NCBI RefSeq assembly: GCF_007000325.2
Contig: NZ_CP117267.1
Coordinates: 2,046,001-2,110,000, forward strand
From: Rhizobium rhododendri
Lineage (GTDB): Bacteria; Pseudomonadota; Alphaproteobacteria; Rhizobiales; Rhizobiaceae
Direction of reading: 5' to 3'
Length of the DNA stretch: 64,000 nt
The position numbers and the translations under genes were made by a program. Positions 33,090 to 43,177 of the stretch are shown here, piece after piece (the stretch's first letter is position 1; each line of letters opens with the position of its first letter). A model generated the notes under the pieces. It saw only the letters and a list, made by a program, of their open reading frames with translations. It did no database searches and had not been told where the DNA came from.

Positions 33090-34769
33090 CTAGAATAGAC
33101 CTTCGATGTAGCCCTGCTCGTTCAGCATGATCCGCTCGGCGGCAGGCGAGCGTGGCAGGCCGGGCATGGTGCGGATCTCCCCCGTAACGGCAACGACGAA
33201 GCCTGCACCGGCCGACAGTCTCACCTCGCGCACATGCACGACATGGCCTTCCGGAGCGCCGCGCAGATCCGCGTCGGTCGAGAATGAATACTGTGTCTTG
33301 GCAATGCAGACCGGCAGGTGGCGGTATCCCTGGTCTTCCCAGCTCTTCAGCTGGTCGCGAACGGCCTTGTCCGCAGTCACCTCGCCGGCATGGTAGATCT
33401 CGGTCGCCACGACGCCGATCTTCTGCATCAGCGGGAGATCGTCCGGATAGAGCGGCGCAAACTTCGCCTCGCCGGACTGTGTCAGCGCCACGACCTTGTG
33501 CGCCAGTTCCTCGATGCCGGCCGAGCCGTCCGCCCAGTGGCGGCAGAGGATCGCCTCGGCACCGAGACCGGCGACATAGGCTTTGACGGCTTCGATCTCG
33601 GCGTGCGTATCGGAGGTGAAGTGGTTGATCGCGACGACGACGGGCACGCCAAACTTCCGCACATTCTCGACATGGCGGCCGAGATTGACGCAGCCGGTGA
33701 CCAGCGCCTCGACATTCTCGCGGCCGAGATCGTCCTTGGTGACGCCGCCATTCATCTTCAGCGCCCGCACCGTGGCGACGACCACCGCCGCATCCGGCTT
33801 CAGCCCCGCCTGGCGACATTTGATGTTGAAAAACTTCTCCGCCCCGAGATCCGCGCCGAAGCCGGCCTCGGTGACAACGTAGTCCGCAAGCGTCAGTGCC
33901 GTCCGGGTGGCAATGACCGAATTGCAGCCATGGGCGATATTGGCAAACGGGCCGCCATGCACAAGCGCCGGGCTATTCTCCAGGGTCTGCACCAGGTTCG
34001 GCTGCAAAGCGTCCTTCAGCAGAACAGCCATGGCGCCGTCCGCTTTCAGATCACGCGCGAAAACCGGCGACCTGTCGTAGCGGTAGGCAACGATGATGTC
34101 GCCCAACCGCTTTTCCAGGTCGGCAAGATCCGACGCAAGGCACAGGATGGCCATCACCTCGGAGGCAACGGTGATGTCGAAGCCGCCCTGGCGCGGGAAG
34201 CCGTTGGCCACGCCGCCGAGCGACGAGACGATATCGCGCAGCGCCCGGTCGTTCATGTCCATCACCCGCCGCCAGGTAATGCGGCGGATGTCGATATTCA
34301 GCGCATTGCCCCAGTAGACGTGGTTGTCGAGCATCGCCGCCAGCAGATTGTGGGCCGAAGTGATGGCATGGAAGTCGCCGGTGAAATGCAGGTTGATGTC
34401 TTCCATCGGCACGACCTGCGCATAGCCACCGCCGGCAGCCCCGCCCTTGGTACCGAAACACGGCCCGAGCGACGGTTCACGCACGCAGATCATTGCCTTC
34501 TTGCCGATGCGGTTCAGCCCATCGCCGAGACCGACCGTCGTCGTCGTCTTGCCCTCGCCCGCCGGCGTCGGATTGATCGCCGTCACCAGGATCAGCTTGC
34601 CGGTCTTCTTGCCCGCCTGCCCGGCAATGAAGTCGGCGCTGATCTTTGCCTTGTCGTGACCGTAGGGCACCAGTTGCTCAGGCGGAATGCCGAGCGCTGC
34701 CCCGATCTCATAGATCGGCTTCTTCGTCGCGGCGCGCGCGATCTCGATATCGGATTTTACCGTAGCCAT
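33090..34769 (-). CDS. fhs: Formate--tetrahydrofolate ligase
   Basis: Catalyses ATP-dependent formation of 10-formyl-tetrahydrofolate from formate; cytosolic one-carbon metabolism. The 559-aa protein has the P-loop [45 protein letters not shown] and the conserved [27 protein letters not shown] region. It is full length. Downstream is the extensin-like gene on the other strand; upstream is the divergent YqhA gene. No riboswitch was recognised. Confidence 0.97.
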   Translation of the reverse strand: MATVKSDIEIARAATKKPIYEIGAALGIPPEQLVPYGHDKAKISADFIAGQAGKKTGKLILVTAINPTPAGEGKTTTTVGLGDGLNRIGKKAMICVREPSLGPCFGTKGGAAGGGYAQVVPMEDINLHFTGDFHAITSAHNLLAAMLDNHVYWGNALNIDIRRITWRRVMDMNDRALRDIVSSLGGVANGFPRQGGFDITVASEVMAILCLASDLADLEKRLGDIIVAYRYDRSPVFARDLKADGAMAVLLKDALQPNLVQTLENSPALVHGGPFANIAHGCNSVIATRTALTLADYVVTEAGFGADLGAEKFFNIKCRQAGLKPDAAVVVATVRALKMNGGVTKDDLGRENVEALVTGCVNLGRHVENVRKFGVPVVVAINHFTSDTHAEIEAVKAYVAGLGAEAILCRHWADGSAGIEELAHKVVALTQSGEAKFAPLYPDDLPLMQKIGVVATEIYHAGEVTADKAVRDQLKSWEDQGYRHLPVCIAKTQYSFSTDADLRGAPEGHVVHVREVRLSAGAGFVVAVTGEIRTMPGLPRSPAAERIMLNEQGYIEGLF

Positions 34770-34959
34770 CAGTCAATCTCCATGCGACCGCGCCGTTTAT
34801 CTCGCTTGCGCATAAACGAATAGCAAACCGCTGTGAACCGGCATGCCGCAGACTTGGGTGAGAAAAAGTCGGCAGCGGACCAAGGAGCGCCACTGGCTTG
34901 TTACGGCATAATCATATGGCTAATGCTGCTTCGGAAAATCAAAACCCGTGAGGTCGTCC

Positions 34960-35481
34960 GTGAAATCCCTGGAAATAATCGTTGAACGCATCATCCTGTC
35001 GAGCCGCTGGTTGCTCGTCATTTTCTATCTCGGGCTGGCCGCGTCTCTCGCAATGTACGCCCTCTCCTTCTGCTACAAGTTCTACAAGATCGCCATCAGC
35101 GTCTTTTCGCTGGAAGAGTCGGACATGATCCTTGCCATGCTCGGCCTGATCGACGCGGCTCTGGTGGCAAGTCTCGTCGTCATGGTGATGATCTCGGGCT
35201 ATGAGAATTTCGTCAGCCGCTTCGATGAAGCCAATGAAGAAGACGATGAGGTATCGTTCCTCGGCAAGCTCGATTCCGGTAGCCTGAAAATCAAGGTCGC
35301 CTCCTCGATCGTCGCCATCTCCTCGATCCACCTGCTGCAGGTGTTCCTGAACATGGCGCAGTTCGAAACGGCGCAGATCATGTGGATGACGCTGATACAT
35401 CTCGCCTTCGTCGTCTCGGCCCTGATGCTCGGCTACCTCGAGAAGATCATGGGACAGGCGAAGGGCAAGGATAACGCCTAG
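34960..35481 (+). CDS. YqhA / UPF0114 (TIGR00645) family membrane protein
   Basis: A 173-aa inner-membrane protein with three to four helices. It closely follows the E. coli YqhA pattern: SRWLLVIFYLGLAAS, ESDMILAMLGLIDAALVASLVVMVMISGYENFVSRFD, SLKIKVASSIVAISSIHLLQVFLN. GTG 34960 is chosen because GAGGT lies just upstream; GTG 34948 is an alternative. Its stop overlaps the stop of the convergent protease-like gene (CTAG). The biochemical function of the family is unknown to me. Confidence 0.88.
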   Translation: MKSLEIIVERIILSSRWLLVIFYLGLAASLAMYALSFCYKFYKIAISVFSLEESDMILAMLGLIDAALVASLVVMVMISGYENFVSRFDEANEEDDEVSFLGKLDSGSLKIKVASSIVAISSIHLLQVFLNMAQFETAQIMWMTLIHLAFVVSALMLGYLEKIMGQAKGKDNA

Positions 35482-36530
35482 GCAGCCCGGCCCGACAGAG
35501 AATGGACGACCGGCAGCAAAGCCTGCCGCTCGAGCGGCTGCGGCATGCCAGGCTCGGGCTCGTCGGGCAGCGGCTTGGACTGCGGCGTGCTGGGCGGCGG
35601 CGGGGGTGGCGCCGGCATCATGGATACGACGCAGTCGGAGATCGTCTTCTCGCGCGGGCAGGCACCGGCTGCGGCGAGTTGGCCGGCGGAAGATTGCTCG
35701 GTCATCATTTTCAGATTGAGCGCCTCGACCTGCGTCAGCAAACGGATCGACTGCGGATTGGCGCTCATCATCAGGTCGAACAGATCCGGATCGACCCCCA
35801 TCTTGGTGAGATAGGCGATCAGCGCCGCCTTCTGCTTGTTGCCGAGCTTCGTGGTGTCGTGCTGCCCGACCATTTTCCGGCCGACTTCGCGCTGCGACAG
35901 TATCTTCTTCTTGCCGTTCAGCATTTCGTACTCGGTGCGATACTGGACGCGCATTTCCCGGTATGTGGTCGTGATCTGGTGGACGCCGATCAAGGCAAAG
36001 GGACTTGCAATCCGCCTGACGCCTCCGGCCAGTAGCAACGGACAGGCCGACAGGCAGACCGCGCCGTTCGAATAGATCTCGCCGGTCATCGAGCCGTCTT
36101 TTTGCCGCGCCGCGTCGCATAGCGGTTCGCTGCCGTCGCAGGCATCGGCGCGTGTCCCGCCAACAGCCACCGAAAGCCCCTGGCGCCGAATGATCAGCCC
36201 CATCTGCATGGCGGCCGCAACATCCCCGCCCGGCGAGCGGACGACGATCGGCAGCGATTTCTTGCCGATTTTCTTCAGCAGCTTCTGCAGCTTGCGGGGC
36301 GAGTCCGACATGATCTGCCCTTCGGCGGCAATCCAGTCGGCACAGGATCCGCCATCCCGGCAATAAGGGGTACCGCCATGGATCAGAACGAAGTCCATGG
36401 GACGATCGATGGGAGGCTCGGCCGCATTTGCCGTTTCAAGGCCGGCGAGCACAAAAACGACTGTCGCCACAAGGCGCAAGACCTGGTTCAACCGCGAAGG
36501 AACGGCCCGCGTCAGCGAAGTCAGCATCAT
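35478..36530 (-). CDS. Periplasmic ClpP/crotonase-like protein (COG3904 type)
   Basis: A 350-aa exported protein. A signal peptide lies at residues about 1-34 (LRLVATVVFVLAGLETANA). A serine-protease-like ClpP/SppA fold follows, with VRSPGGDVAAAMQMGLIIRRQG and the putative nucleophile motif GAVCLSACPLLLAGGVRR. Paired Cys residues may form disulfides. The C-terminus is Pro-rich (APPPPPPSTPQSKPLPD). The frame is open far upstream, but the signal peptide fixes the start at one of the two adjacent ATGs (36530/36527). Catalysis has not been shown for this family as far as I know. Confidence 0.82.
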   Translation of the reverse strand: MMLTSLTRAVPSRLNQVLRLVATVVFVLAGLETANAAEPPIDRPMDFVLIHGGTPYCRDGGSCADWIAAEGQIMSDSPRKLQKLLKKIGKKSLPIVVRSPGGDVAAAMQMGLIIRRQGLSVAVGGTRADACDGSEPLCDAARQKDGSMTGEIYSNGAVCLSACPLLLAGGVRRIASPFALIGVHQITTTYREMRVQYRTEYEMLNGKKKILSQREVGRKMVGQHDTTKLGNKQKAALIAYLTKMGVDPDLFDLMMSANPQSIRLLTQVEALNLKMMTEQSSAGQLAAAGACPREKTISDCVVSMMPAPPPPPPSTPQSKPLPDEPEPGMPQPLERQALLPVVHSLSGRAA

Positions 36531-36728
36531 CAATCGGCTCGGAGGTGATGTTTCGGAGGACAATGGATAGCAACGACGGCGCTGATTTGCAAGGTTGGCA
36601 AGCGATCGGTAACAACAGACACTCAGGATGCCGCCGCCGTCCACCCCACCTGCAAAGAGCTTATTCACAGGGAGCGAACGAGGCCCCCTGTTGCAAAAGT
36701 TGTTTTTTAGCGCAAATGCACCAATTGC

Positions 36729-36787
36729 GTTACCGCAAGCTTTTTGACTCGTATTCCGGCCTGTTTCGCGTATTTGATAGCGGTAAC
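36729..36787. promoter_or_regulatory. Inverted repeat upstream of the LuxR-type regulator
   Basis: GTTACCGC (36729-36736) and its exact complement GCGGTAAC (36780-36787) are 43 bp apart, with a third GGTAAC half at 36607-36612. The right arm ends 9 nt before the regulator's ATG. It may be an operator; the wide spacing makes this tentative. Confidence 0.3.
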
Positions 36788-36796
36788 ACAAACTGA

Positions 36797-37543
36797 ATGA
36801 GCCTTGCTCGAATGTCATACATGACAGCTTCTGGACGACAAACGTTTCTGTCCGCCGAGTTGGCGGCGGCGCGCACCCGCGCAATGCTTCATCAGGCGCT
36901 GAACAGGACGGCGGAGTCGTTCGGATTTGCCTCTTTCATGCTCTGCAACGCGCCATCGGCCTCGGACATGCTGCTGACACCGCTGATTATCGAGACTTCG
37001 GCACCAGCCCAGAATCTGCGCGACTTCGACCGCGGCCACCTGCTGCGCATCTATCCCCTAGTCGGTCGAGACCGCGATTCGGCAATTCCGCGCTGCTGGA
37101 ACCTGGCGGAACGGGCCCCTTCTCCTGAAATGGAATTCCCCCGCGAACTCCGGACATTTCTCGAAAGCCGCGGCCGGACGATGGGCATGCATTTTCCGGT
37201 CAATGCGTCGGATGGCGAGCGACTGGCTTTTTCGATGGCGGGCAATCGCAACAGCCTCTCGCAGGCGGAACTCAACGAACTCTGCGTCATCCTGCTGCAT
37301 GCCGCCACCGCCTATAACGGCATCAAGCGCAACGGCAACGAGCCCGCAGCCATGCTGTCGGCGCGCGAAATGGAAGTCGTTCGCTGGACTGCGCAAGGCA
37401 AGACTTCGGTGGAGATCGGCCAGATCCTGACTCTGTCCGACCACACCGTCAACGCCTACATGACCAATGCCATCAAGAAGCTCAATTGCGTCAACCGCAC
37501 GCAACTCGTGGCCAAAGCCATCCGGCTCAAGCTCATCAGCTGA
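36797..37543 (+). CDS. LuxR family transcriptional regulator
   Basis: A 248-aa regulator. The N-terminal 165 residues resemble an autoinducer-binding domain in length and layout, but I cannot confirm the ligand-contact residues. The C-terminal helix-turn-helix (about 180-245) is clear: LSAREMEVVRWTAQGKTSVEIGQILTLSDHTVNAYMTNAIKKLNCVNRTQLVAKAIRLKLI. No luxI-type synthase is in the window, so it would be a solo regulator. Alternative starts are ATG 36812 and 36821. Its neighbours give no target. Confidence 0.86.
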   Translation: MSLARMSYMTASGRQTFLSAELAAARTRAMLHQALNRTAESFGFASFMLCNAPSASDMLLTPLIIETSAPAQNLRDFDRGHLLRIYPLVGRDRDSAIPRCWNLAERAPSPEMEFPRELRTFLESRGRTMGMHFPVNASDGERLAFSMAGNRNSLSQAELNELCVILLHAATAYNGIKRNGNEPAAMLSAREMEVVRWTAQGKTSVEIGQILTLSDHTVNAYMTNAIKKLNCVNRTQLVAKAIRLKLIS

Positions 37544-37575
37544 CATAAGCCTCCCGCCAAGAACTTAGCAGCGAA

Positions 37576-38724
37576 TTACCGCCCGCCGAGTACCGCGCGT
37601 GTTTCGACCAGGTTGGAGCGCACCCGCAGGATATAGAACCCCATCGTCGCCAGATGGCTGGGCATGATCAGGCCGTCTTCGCGCCCGTTCGAGACGATCC
37701 AAGGCTGGATGCGCAGCGCCGCCTGGAATTGCTTCATCGTATCGCCCCAGAGTGCTCCGACGTTGCGCTCGGCGATGACCTTTGAGAAATCGGCGCCGGC
37801 AGCGCTGAGGATGCCGTAATATCCGTAGAGCTGTCCGTAGGCGAACCAGAAGCGGTCGTCGGCGCGCGTGTCGAACCACCCGAAATTATGGTTCTCGGAA
37901 CGTTCGGCCAGCACGTCCGACGTACTGCCGAGATCGTTTGAAATGCGGTCGATGAACTCGATCAGGTTGTCGGCACGGCCGTCGAAGGTGGCGTTGCAGG
38001 CGCCGAGATCGACATTGAACTTGCGCAGGCTGTTGATCGAGGCCCGATAGTAGCTCGGGGTCGGCGTTTTAGGCCCGAACGGCTGGAAACCGAAATACCA
38101 GCTGGACTCGTCGAACTGGAGATTGCCGCGCGCATTCTGAAGGTCCGAATTGATACCCGATGTTCCGCGCACGCGGCCCAGCGCATCCACAAGCTCGATA
38201 GAGGTCCTGCGAACCGCCTGGTTGACGCCGCGCTGGAAGGACGCCTTGTTGTCGAGGAATGGCGTATCGTCCCAGCTCAGGCCGAAAAACCCGAGCTTGA
38301 AGAGGAGCATGGACGAAATCCACGCATTGCGGTTGACGTTGAAATCCACAAGGTCGGCTGTAACATCGACGATAGCCGACGTCTCGCAACGTTTCGGCGT
38401 GGCGGCTGTGGCCGGCTGCGCATCGGTCGCGACAGGCACCGGGGTCAGATCCTGGCCGGCAGCCTTGCGGTCGGCAAGCTTGTAGCTATCGATGTAGTGG
38501 GTGTTGAAGCCCGTCCAGGACTGGGTCTGAACGAGGAAGTAGCCGTAGAGGCAGACCAGCAGCACGACGAGAGCGGCAACCGGCACCTTGATGATCCAGT
38601 TGCGCTGCCGGTACCAGCCATGCGCTGCAAGAAAAGGCCACGTCGCCCAGACAAACAGGAGCCCAAGACCACGTCGAATTGCCTGGAGCATCCGTGCAAA
38701 GAAGGCAACGATCGGATCAAGCAT
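37576..38724 (-). CDS. DUF2333 family membrane protein
   Basis: A 382-aa protein. It has one strong membrane helix near residues 48-68 (IIKVPVAALVVLLVCLYGYFL) and a large domain on the far side, with SWTGFNTHYIDSY, ADLVDFNVNRNAWISSMLLFKLGFFGLSWDDTPFLDNKASFQRGVNQAVRR and ARGNLQFDESSWYFG, matching DUF2333. TAGGAGA lies 6-7 nt before ATG 38724. It is probably co-transcribed with the unknown gene upstream. Function unknown. Confidence 0.87.
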   Translation of the reverse strand: MLDPIVAFFARMLQAIRRGLGLLFVWATWPFLAAHGWYRQRNWIIKVPVAALVVLLVCLYGYFLVQTQSWTGFNTHYIDSYKLADRKAAGQDLTPVPVATDAQPATAATPKRCETSAIVDVTADLVDFNVNRNAWISSMLLFKLGFFGLSWDDTPFLDNKASFQRGVNQAVRRTSIELVDALGRVRGTSGINSDLQNARGNLQFDESSWYFGFQPFGPKTPTPSYYRASINSLRKFNVDLGACNATFDGRADNLIEFIDRISNDLGSTSDVLAERSENHNFGWFDTRADDRFWFAYGQLYGYYGILSAAGADFSKVIAERNVGALWGDTMKQFQAALRIQPWIVSNGREDGLIMPSHLATMGFYILRVRSNLVETRAVLGGR

Positions 38725-38798
38725 GCAATGTCTCCTAACGGTCTTGGTGCTCCAGCAGATATGACCTCCCCGGCCACAGGGCAACCGCGTCGGCTGAA

Positions 38799-39833
38799 TT
38801 AAATCGTTGCCGGTTGCTGCTGCGGCGCCGCAGGCACATCTTCCTCGTCGTCGACTGCCGGCTCTCGAGGCGACGGCGCCACCTCCAGACGGCGCGCGAA
38901 AGCCTCGTCAGCAGCCTGTTTACGAAGCAGGATATCATGTCCGGCAAGGAGGTTGGCCTCGAACGCAGCAACAAGGTCCTCGACCCCGGCCGGCAGGTCC
39001 TCGCATTGCGTCGCCGATTGTTCGTTTGCCGCCTTCAGCAGTGCGACGCGCTGCTCGACATCGACGGCGAGCTTGGCAACCATGACGTTGACTGCGGCGA
39101 TCCCGCCGTTCAGCACATCCAGGAAATCCTCGTCGTCGGTCATCAGCCGCAACAGGGTCTCATGCTCGGACCGCAGCATCTTATCCTTCACATCAGCCGC
39201 CTGACGATCGAGCGCCAACTCTTTGCGTTCTTCCTCGGATGCAGCATCCAGCGACGGACCACGCTGCGGCGGCGTCGAGGAGAGGCGCTCGTGCGTCCGC
39301 GCCTTTAGGGACGCAAGCCGTCGCCCTGCCTCGTCCAGATCGCCGTCCAGCTGCCGGCGACGAATGACCAGTTGCTGCAGGTGGGCTTCGCAAACGCGGT
39401 GATGCAGAGCGAGAAAGGGTCCGGCTTCGCCCAGCATCCTGTCCAGCGCTGCCGATACCGACAGCAGCTCGACCACATCGAGCGCTATCGTTTCCGGCGC
39501 AGCATTGCCGAGATGCACGCGTCGCCTGAGAAAACCCTGAGATTGACGCCCCGCAGTCTCGTCGAACAATCGTTCATATTGCAGCAAGGCTGCGGCCGTC
39601 TGGGTATCGAGCTGACGCAGAAGGGCTGCTACTCGGTCCCTCCACTCGCTCCATAAACCAACGGCTTCGCCGAGGAGCGTTTCTTCGAGAGGAAAGTTGA
39701 TTGCTGTCAGCCGCGCCTCCGGCCGCGAGTGATGCGCCAGCGCCGCCTCGGCAGCAGCTATTCCCTTGCAGGCATCGTCCAGCAGTCGCCGAAGCTGTGC
39801 GATGTCGCGTTCTGGAAACTGGCCGTGCGCCAT
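38799..39833 (-). CDS. Hypothetical helical protein
   Basis: A 344-aa protein that I cannot assign. It is Ala/Leu/Glu/Arg-rich and should be almost entirely helical. Coiled-coil-like stretches lie around residues 55-85, 150-190 and 205-270. The C-terminus (about 315-344) is acidic and Pro/Gln-rich (DDEEDVPAAPQQQPA). There is no signal peptide or membrane segment. AGGAG lies 6 nt before ATG 39833. It sits between cytochrome c and DUF2333 genes on the same strand, so the three may form a unit. Confidence 0.72.
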   Translation of the reverse strand: MAHGQFPERDIAQLRRLLDDACKGIAAAEAALAHHSRPEARLTAINFPLEETLLGEAVGLWSEWRDRVAALLRQLDTQTAAALLQYERLFDETAGRQSQGFLRRRVHLGNAAPETIALDVVELLSVSAALDRMLGEAGPFLALHHRVCEAHLQQLVIRRRQLDGDLDEAGRRLASLKARTHERLSSTPPQRGPSLDAASEEERKELALDRQAADVKDKMLRSEHETLLRLMTDDEDFLDVLNGGIAAVNVMVAKLAVDVEQRVALLKAANEQSATQCEDLPAGVEDLVAAFEANLLAGHDILLRKQAADEAFARRLEVAPSPREPAVDDEEDVPAAPQQQPATI

Positions 39834-39901
39834 GAGGGCTCCTGCTGATCGCGGCGGGTGGGTGCATCCAGAGTAGCGCAAACCATCCCCCGATGGCAGG
39901 C

Positions 39902-40291
39902 CTATTGGGCCGCCGCCGGATTTTTGAGATAGGCGATCAGATTGTCGACATCGCTGTCGCTTTTGACGCCGGCAAAGCTCATGCGGGTGCCCTTGACGAC
40001 AGCCTGTGGGCTCAACAGGTATTTGTGCAGCAGCGCCTCGTCCCACACCTTGCCATCGGCACTGAAGGTCTTCATCGCAGCCGAATAGCTGTAGGTGGCA
40101 ACCGACGCCACCGGGCGCCCGACCACGCCCATCAGCGAAGGTCCGACCTTGTTCACCGGCTCGGTCGCCGTGTGGCAGGCGGCGCACTTCTTGAAGACGC
40201 CCGCCCCGAGCTTCGGATCTCCGTCGGCAAGGACAGAGGTCGCCGACAGCAGCGCCGCAACGATAATGGTGGAACAGCAGGACGTCTTCAT
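39902..40291 (-). CDS. Periplasmic c-type cytochrome (class I)
   Basis: A 129-aa electron carrier. A signal peptide (residues 1-22, ending SVLA) exports it to the periplasm. Heme attaches at C36-A-A-C39-H40; the axial Met is in GTRMSF. The fold matches mitochondrial-type cytochrome c2/c552 (KVGPSLMGVVGRPVA, DNLIAYLKNPAA). GGGAGG precedes ATG 40291. The partner oxidase or reductase is not in the window. Confidence 0.93.
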   Translation of the reverse strand: MKTSCCSTIIVAALLSATSVLADGDPKLGAGVFKKCAACHTATEPVNKVGPSLMGVVGRPVASVATYSYSAAMKTFSADGKVWDEALLHKYLLSPQAVVKGTRMSFAGVKSDSDVDNLIAYLKNPAAAQ

Positions 40292-40367
40292 ATCGCCTCC
40301 CGATTTCAATCCGCGCGAGCCCTTGGACGCTCAACGCATAACGGTCCAGCCGCCAGAGCGTTTGACC

Positions 40368-40949
40368 TCAGACGTCGCCCATCGCCTCTTCCCAATGGCG
40401 ACGGCAGAGCGAGACATATCGCTCGTTACCGCCGACCTCGATCTGCGCGCCCTCGTGGAGCACCTTGCCGTCGCTGTCGAAGCGCACCACCATGGTAGCC
40501 TTTCGCCCGCAATGGCAGATCGTCCGAACTTCGCGCAGCTCGTCGGCGATGGCCAGCAGTTCCTGCGAGCCCGGAAACAGCTTGCCACGAAAATCCGTGC
40601 GCAGTCCGTAGACCATGACAGGAATGTTGAGGCGGTCGACGACATGCGCCAGTTGCCAGATCTGCGGCGCCGTCATGAAATGCGCCTCGTCGACGAAGAC
40701 GCAGGCAAGCGGACCCTCGGCGTGCATTGCTTCGATTGTCGCAAACAGGTCGTCATCCCGGTCGAAGGGCACGGCATCGGCCTCGAGGCCGATGCGCGAG
40801 GCAATCTTGCCGCTGCCGGCCCGGTGATCGAAAGCTGCGATCAGGATCGCCGTGCGCATGCCGCGCTCCTGATAGTTGTAGGACGCCTGCAGCAGCATCG
40901 TCGATTTGCCGGCATTCATTGCGGAATAGTGAAAATACAGCTTCGCCAT
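40368..40949 (-). CDS. tdk: Thymidine kinase
   Basis: Phosphorylates thymidine to dTMP for salvage; type II TK, 193 aa. The P-loop SAMNAGKST (residues 9-17), catalytic/metal DEAHF, the lasso region and a zinc site (TICHCGRKA ... SLCRRHW) are present. ATG 40949 follows AAAGGAGA; earlier in-frame ATGs lack such a site and would add a non-conserved tail. It lies upstream of the cytochrome c gene on the same strand. Confidence 0.95.
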   Translation of the reverse strand: MAKLYFHYSAMNAGKSTMLLQASYNYQERGMRTAILIAAFDHRAGSGKIASRIGLEADAVPFDRDDDLFATIEAMHAEGPLACVFVDEAHFMTAPQIWQLAHVVDRLNIPVMVYGLRTDFRGKLFPGSQELLAIADELREVRTICHCGRKATMVVRFDSDGKVLHEGAQIEVGGNERYVSLCRRHWEEAMGDV

Positions 40950-41186
40950 CAACGTCTCCTTTGCGCACTTCATGGAATCGCGAAGCGCCGAAGGAAAGCC
41001 ATGGCTGACGTAAGCCACAGGAAATCACGCCGGCTGGCTCCACAGCGTGCAAATGCCTGCGCATCAAGCACTGTGAAAATTGGAGGTGTCGCATTCCATA
41101 CCGCCAAAGCGCCGCAAATGCAGCGAGACCGCTTGTAAATGTCGGTTATTGGTGATTGCTTGGGAACGTAAAACTGGGAGTACACA

Positions 41187-42149
41187 ATGATGAAATTGAC
41201 TTTGTTCACTTTAAGCCTCAGCACCGCGCTTTTTTCAGCGGTCATCGCCCCCTCTGTCGCATCGGCGGCGGAGCCGGCAAGTTGTTCGACCGTCCATTTC
41301 GCCGAAGTCAGCTGGACCGACATCCAGGCCACGACCGGGACTGCAACCTACATCCTCGACGCACTCGGCTATAAGACCGACATCAAGGATCTCGACGTTC
41401 CGATCGTGTTCCAGTCGCTTGCCAACAAGCAGCTCGACGTTTTCCTCGGCAACTGGATGCCGTCGCAGGCGCCGATGATCAAGCCGTATACGGACGCCAA
41501 GACGATCGACACGGTTCGCGCCAACCTTGAAGGCGCCAAGTACACGCTCGCCACCAATGAATTCGGCAGCAAACTCGGCATCAAGGACTTCTCCGACATC
41601 GCCAAGCACGAAAAGGAACTGGACGGCAAGATCTACGGCATCGAGCCCGGCAATGACGGCAACAAGCTGGTGCTGGACATGATCAAGGGTCACAAGTACG
41701 GCCTCGACGAGAAGGATTTCAAAGTCATTGAATCCTCCGAGCAGGGCATGCTGTCCCAGGTGACCAAGCTCGACAAGTCGAAGAAGCCGATCATCTTCCT
41801 CGGCTGGGCCCCTCACCCGATGAACACCAAATACAAGATGACCTACCTGACCGGTGGCGATGACGTTTTCGGGCCGAATTTCGGCGGCGCCAATGTCTTC
41901 ACCAACACCCGCGCCGGCTATGTCGCCGAATGCCCGAACGTCGGCAAGTTCCTGCAGAACCTCTCCTTCACGCTGCCCATGGAAAACGAGATCATGGGTC
42001 TCATCATGGACAAGGGCCTGCAGGGTAAGGCCGCCGCCAAGATATGGCTGAAAGCCCATCCTGAGACCATCAAGCCATGGCTTGCAGGCGTGACGACCGC
42101 CGATGGCGGTGATGCAGAAGCGGCCGTGAAGAAGTCGCTCGGCCTCTGA
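41187..42149 (+). CDS. choX: Choline ABC transporter, periplasmic binding protein
   Basis: Binds choline (and weakly betaine-like ligands) in the periplasm and delivers it to ChoWV. The 320-aa protein has a signal peptide (cleavage near SVASA, residue 27). Aromatic ligand-box Trp residues lie in EVSWTDIQA, LGNWMPSQ and FLGWAPHPM, closely following Sinorhizobium ChoX. GGGAG lies 6 nt upstream. First gene of choXWV; a short stem-loop follows it. Confidence 0.95.
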   Translation: MMKLTLFTLSLSTALFSAVIAPSVASAAEPASCSTVHFAEVSWTDIQATTGTATYILDALGYKTDIKDLDVPIVFQSLANKQLDVFLGNWMPSQAPMIKPYTDAKTIDTVRANLEGAKYTLATNEFGSKLGIKDFSDIAKHEKELDGKIYGIEPGNDGNKLVLDMIKGHKYGLDEKDFKVIESSEQGMLSQVTKLDKSKKPIIFLGWAPHPMNTKYKMTYLTGGDDVFGPNFGGANVFTNTRAGYVAECPNVGKFLQNLSFTLPMENEIMGLIMDKGLQGKAAAKIWLKAHPETIKPWLAGVTTADGGDAEAAVKKSLGL

Positions 42150-42163
42150 GCCCGACAGCAGAA

Positions 42164-42182
42164 AGGGCGGCCCCGCCGTCCT
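42164..42182 (+). repeat. Stem-loop between choX and choW
   Basis: AGGGCGG pairs with CCGTCCT (one G-U pair) across a 5-nt loop, 15 nt after the choX stop. There is no U-run. Such a loop after a binding-protein gene could protect the choX part of the message or partly terminate it. Confidence 0.4.
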
Positions 42183-42283
42183 TATTCTTGCCGGAAACAA
42201 CGCGTGTCACCGCTTCAGCCATCACGGAGTGAAGGCTGTGACGCGCATCTATCCGGTGCTGCAGATCTCAGCGAGGGAACGCG

Positions 42284-43177
42284 ATGGATTGGCTCCATAC
42301 ATGGCTACTTGACGAAAACAACAAGATCCAGATCGGCAAGGGCGCACAGGTCGTCGTCGACTGGCTGACGGGAAACCTCAGCGGCTTCTTCGACACTGTC
42401 TCCGCCATTCTCGGCGGCGCTATCGACGGTTTGCTTTACGTGCTGCTCGGCACTTTTACCGAGGGCACCGCCTTCGAGGCCTATTACCCCTTTTTCATGA
42501 TCGCCGTATTCTGCCTGATTTCCTGGCTGATCCGCCGCCATGTCGGCGTGGTGATCTTCACCGCCCTCGGGATGCTGCTGATCTACAACCAGCTCTACTG
42601 GACGGAGGCGATGGAAACTCTCGCTCTGGTGCTGGCGGCGACGCTCGTGTCGATGGTGATCGGCGTCCCTCTCGGCATCCTGGCCGCGCGACGAGCCTGG
42701 TTCTACACCATATTGCGGCCGATTCTCGACCTCATGCAGACCATTCCCACCTTCGTCTATCTGATTCCAGCCCTTATCCTTTTCGGCCTCGGCGCCGTCT
42801 CTGGCCTGGTGGCCACCGTGATCTTCGCGGTGCCCGCACCGATCCGGCTGACACGATTGGGCATCATCTCGACGCCGCCGGCACTGATCGAGGCCGCACA
42901 GGCATTTGGCGCGGCCCCGCTGCAGGTGCTGACCAAGGTGGAGCTACCCTTTGCCCTGCCTCAGATCATGGCTGGCGTCACCCAGACGATCATGCTCTCG
43001 CTGTCGATGGTGGTCATCGCCTCGATGGTCGGCGCTGCCGGTCTCGGCGCGCTCGTCCAGCGCGCGCTCGGTCAGATGAACGTGCCCATGGGCTTTGATT
43101 CCGGCATGAGCATCGTCATTCTGGCGATCGTCCTCGACCGCACCTTCAAATTCTTCGACGAAGGGGAAACCGTATGA
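42284..43177 (+). CDS. choW: Choline ABC transporter permease
   Basis: A 297-aa inner-membrane permease of the glycine-betaine/choline (OpuAB/ProW) group. About six helices follow an amphipathic N-terminus. The EAA-type cytoplasmic loop, IEAAQAFGAAPLQVLTKVELPFALPQIMAGV, contacts the ATPase. Its TGA overlaps the choV ATG (ATGA). The choX-choW gap is 134 bp. Confidence 0.95.
   Translation: MDWLHTWLLDENNKIQIGKGAQVVVDWLTGNLSGFFDTVSAILGGAIDGLLYVLLGTFTEGTAFEAYYPFFMIAVFCLISWLIRRHVGVVIFTALGMLLIYNQLYWTEAMETLALVLAATLVSMVIGVPLGILAARRAWFYTILRPILDLMQTIPTFVYLIPALILFGLGAVSGLVATVIFAVPAPIRLTRLGIISTPPALIEAAQAFGAAPLQVLTKVELPFALPQIMAGVTQTIMLSLSMVVIASMVGAAGLGALVQRALGQMNVPMGFDSGMSIVILAIVLDRTFKFFDEGETV

Noticed and set aside
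33318..34823. 501-codon open frame antisense to fhs
   Set aside because: Its composition is the mirror of fhs codon usage and it matches no family; fhs on the other strand is unmistakable.
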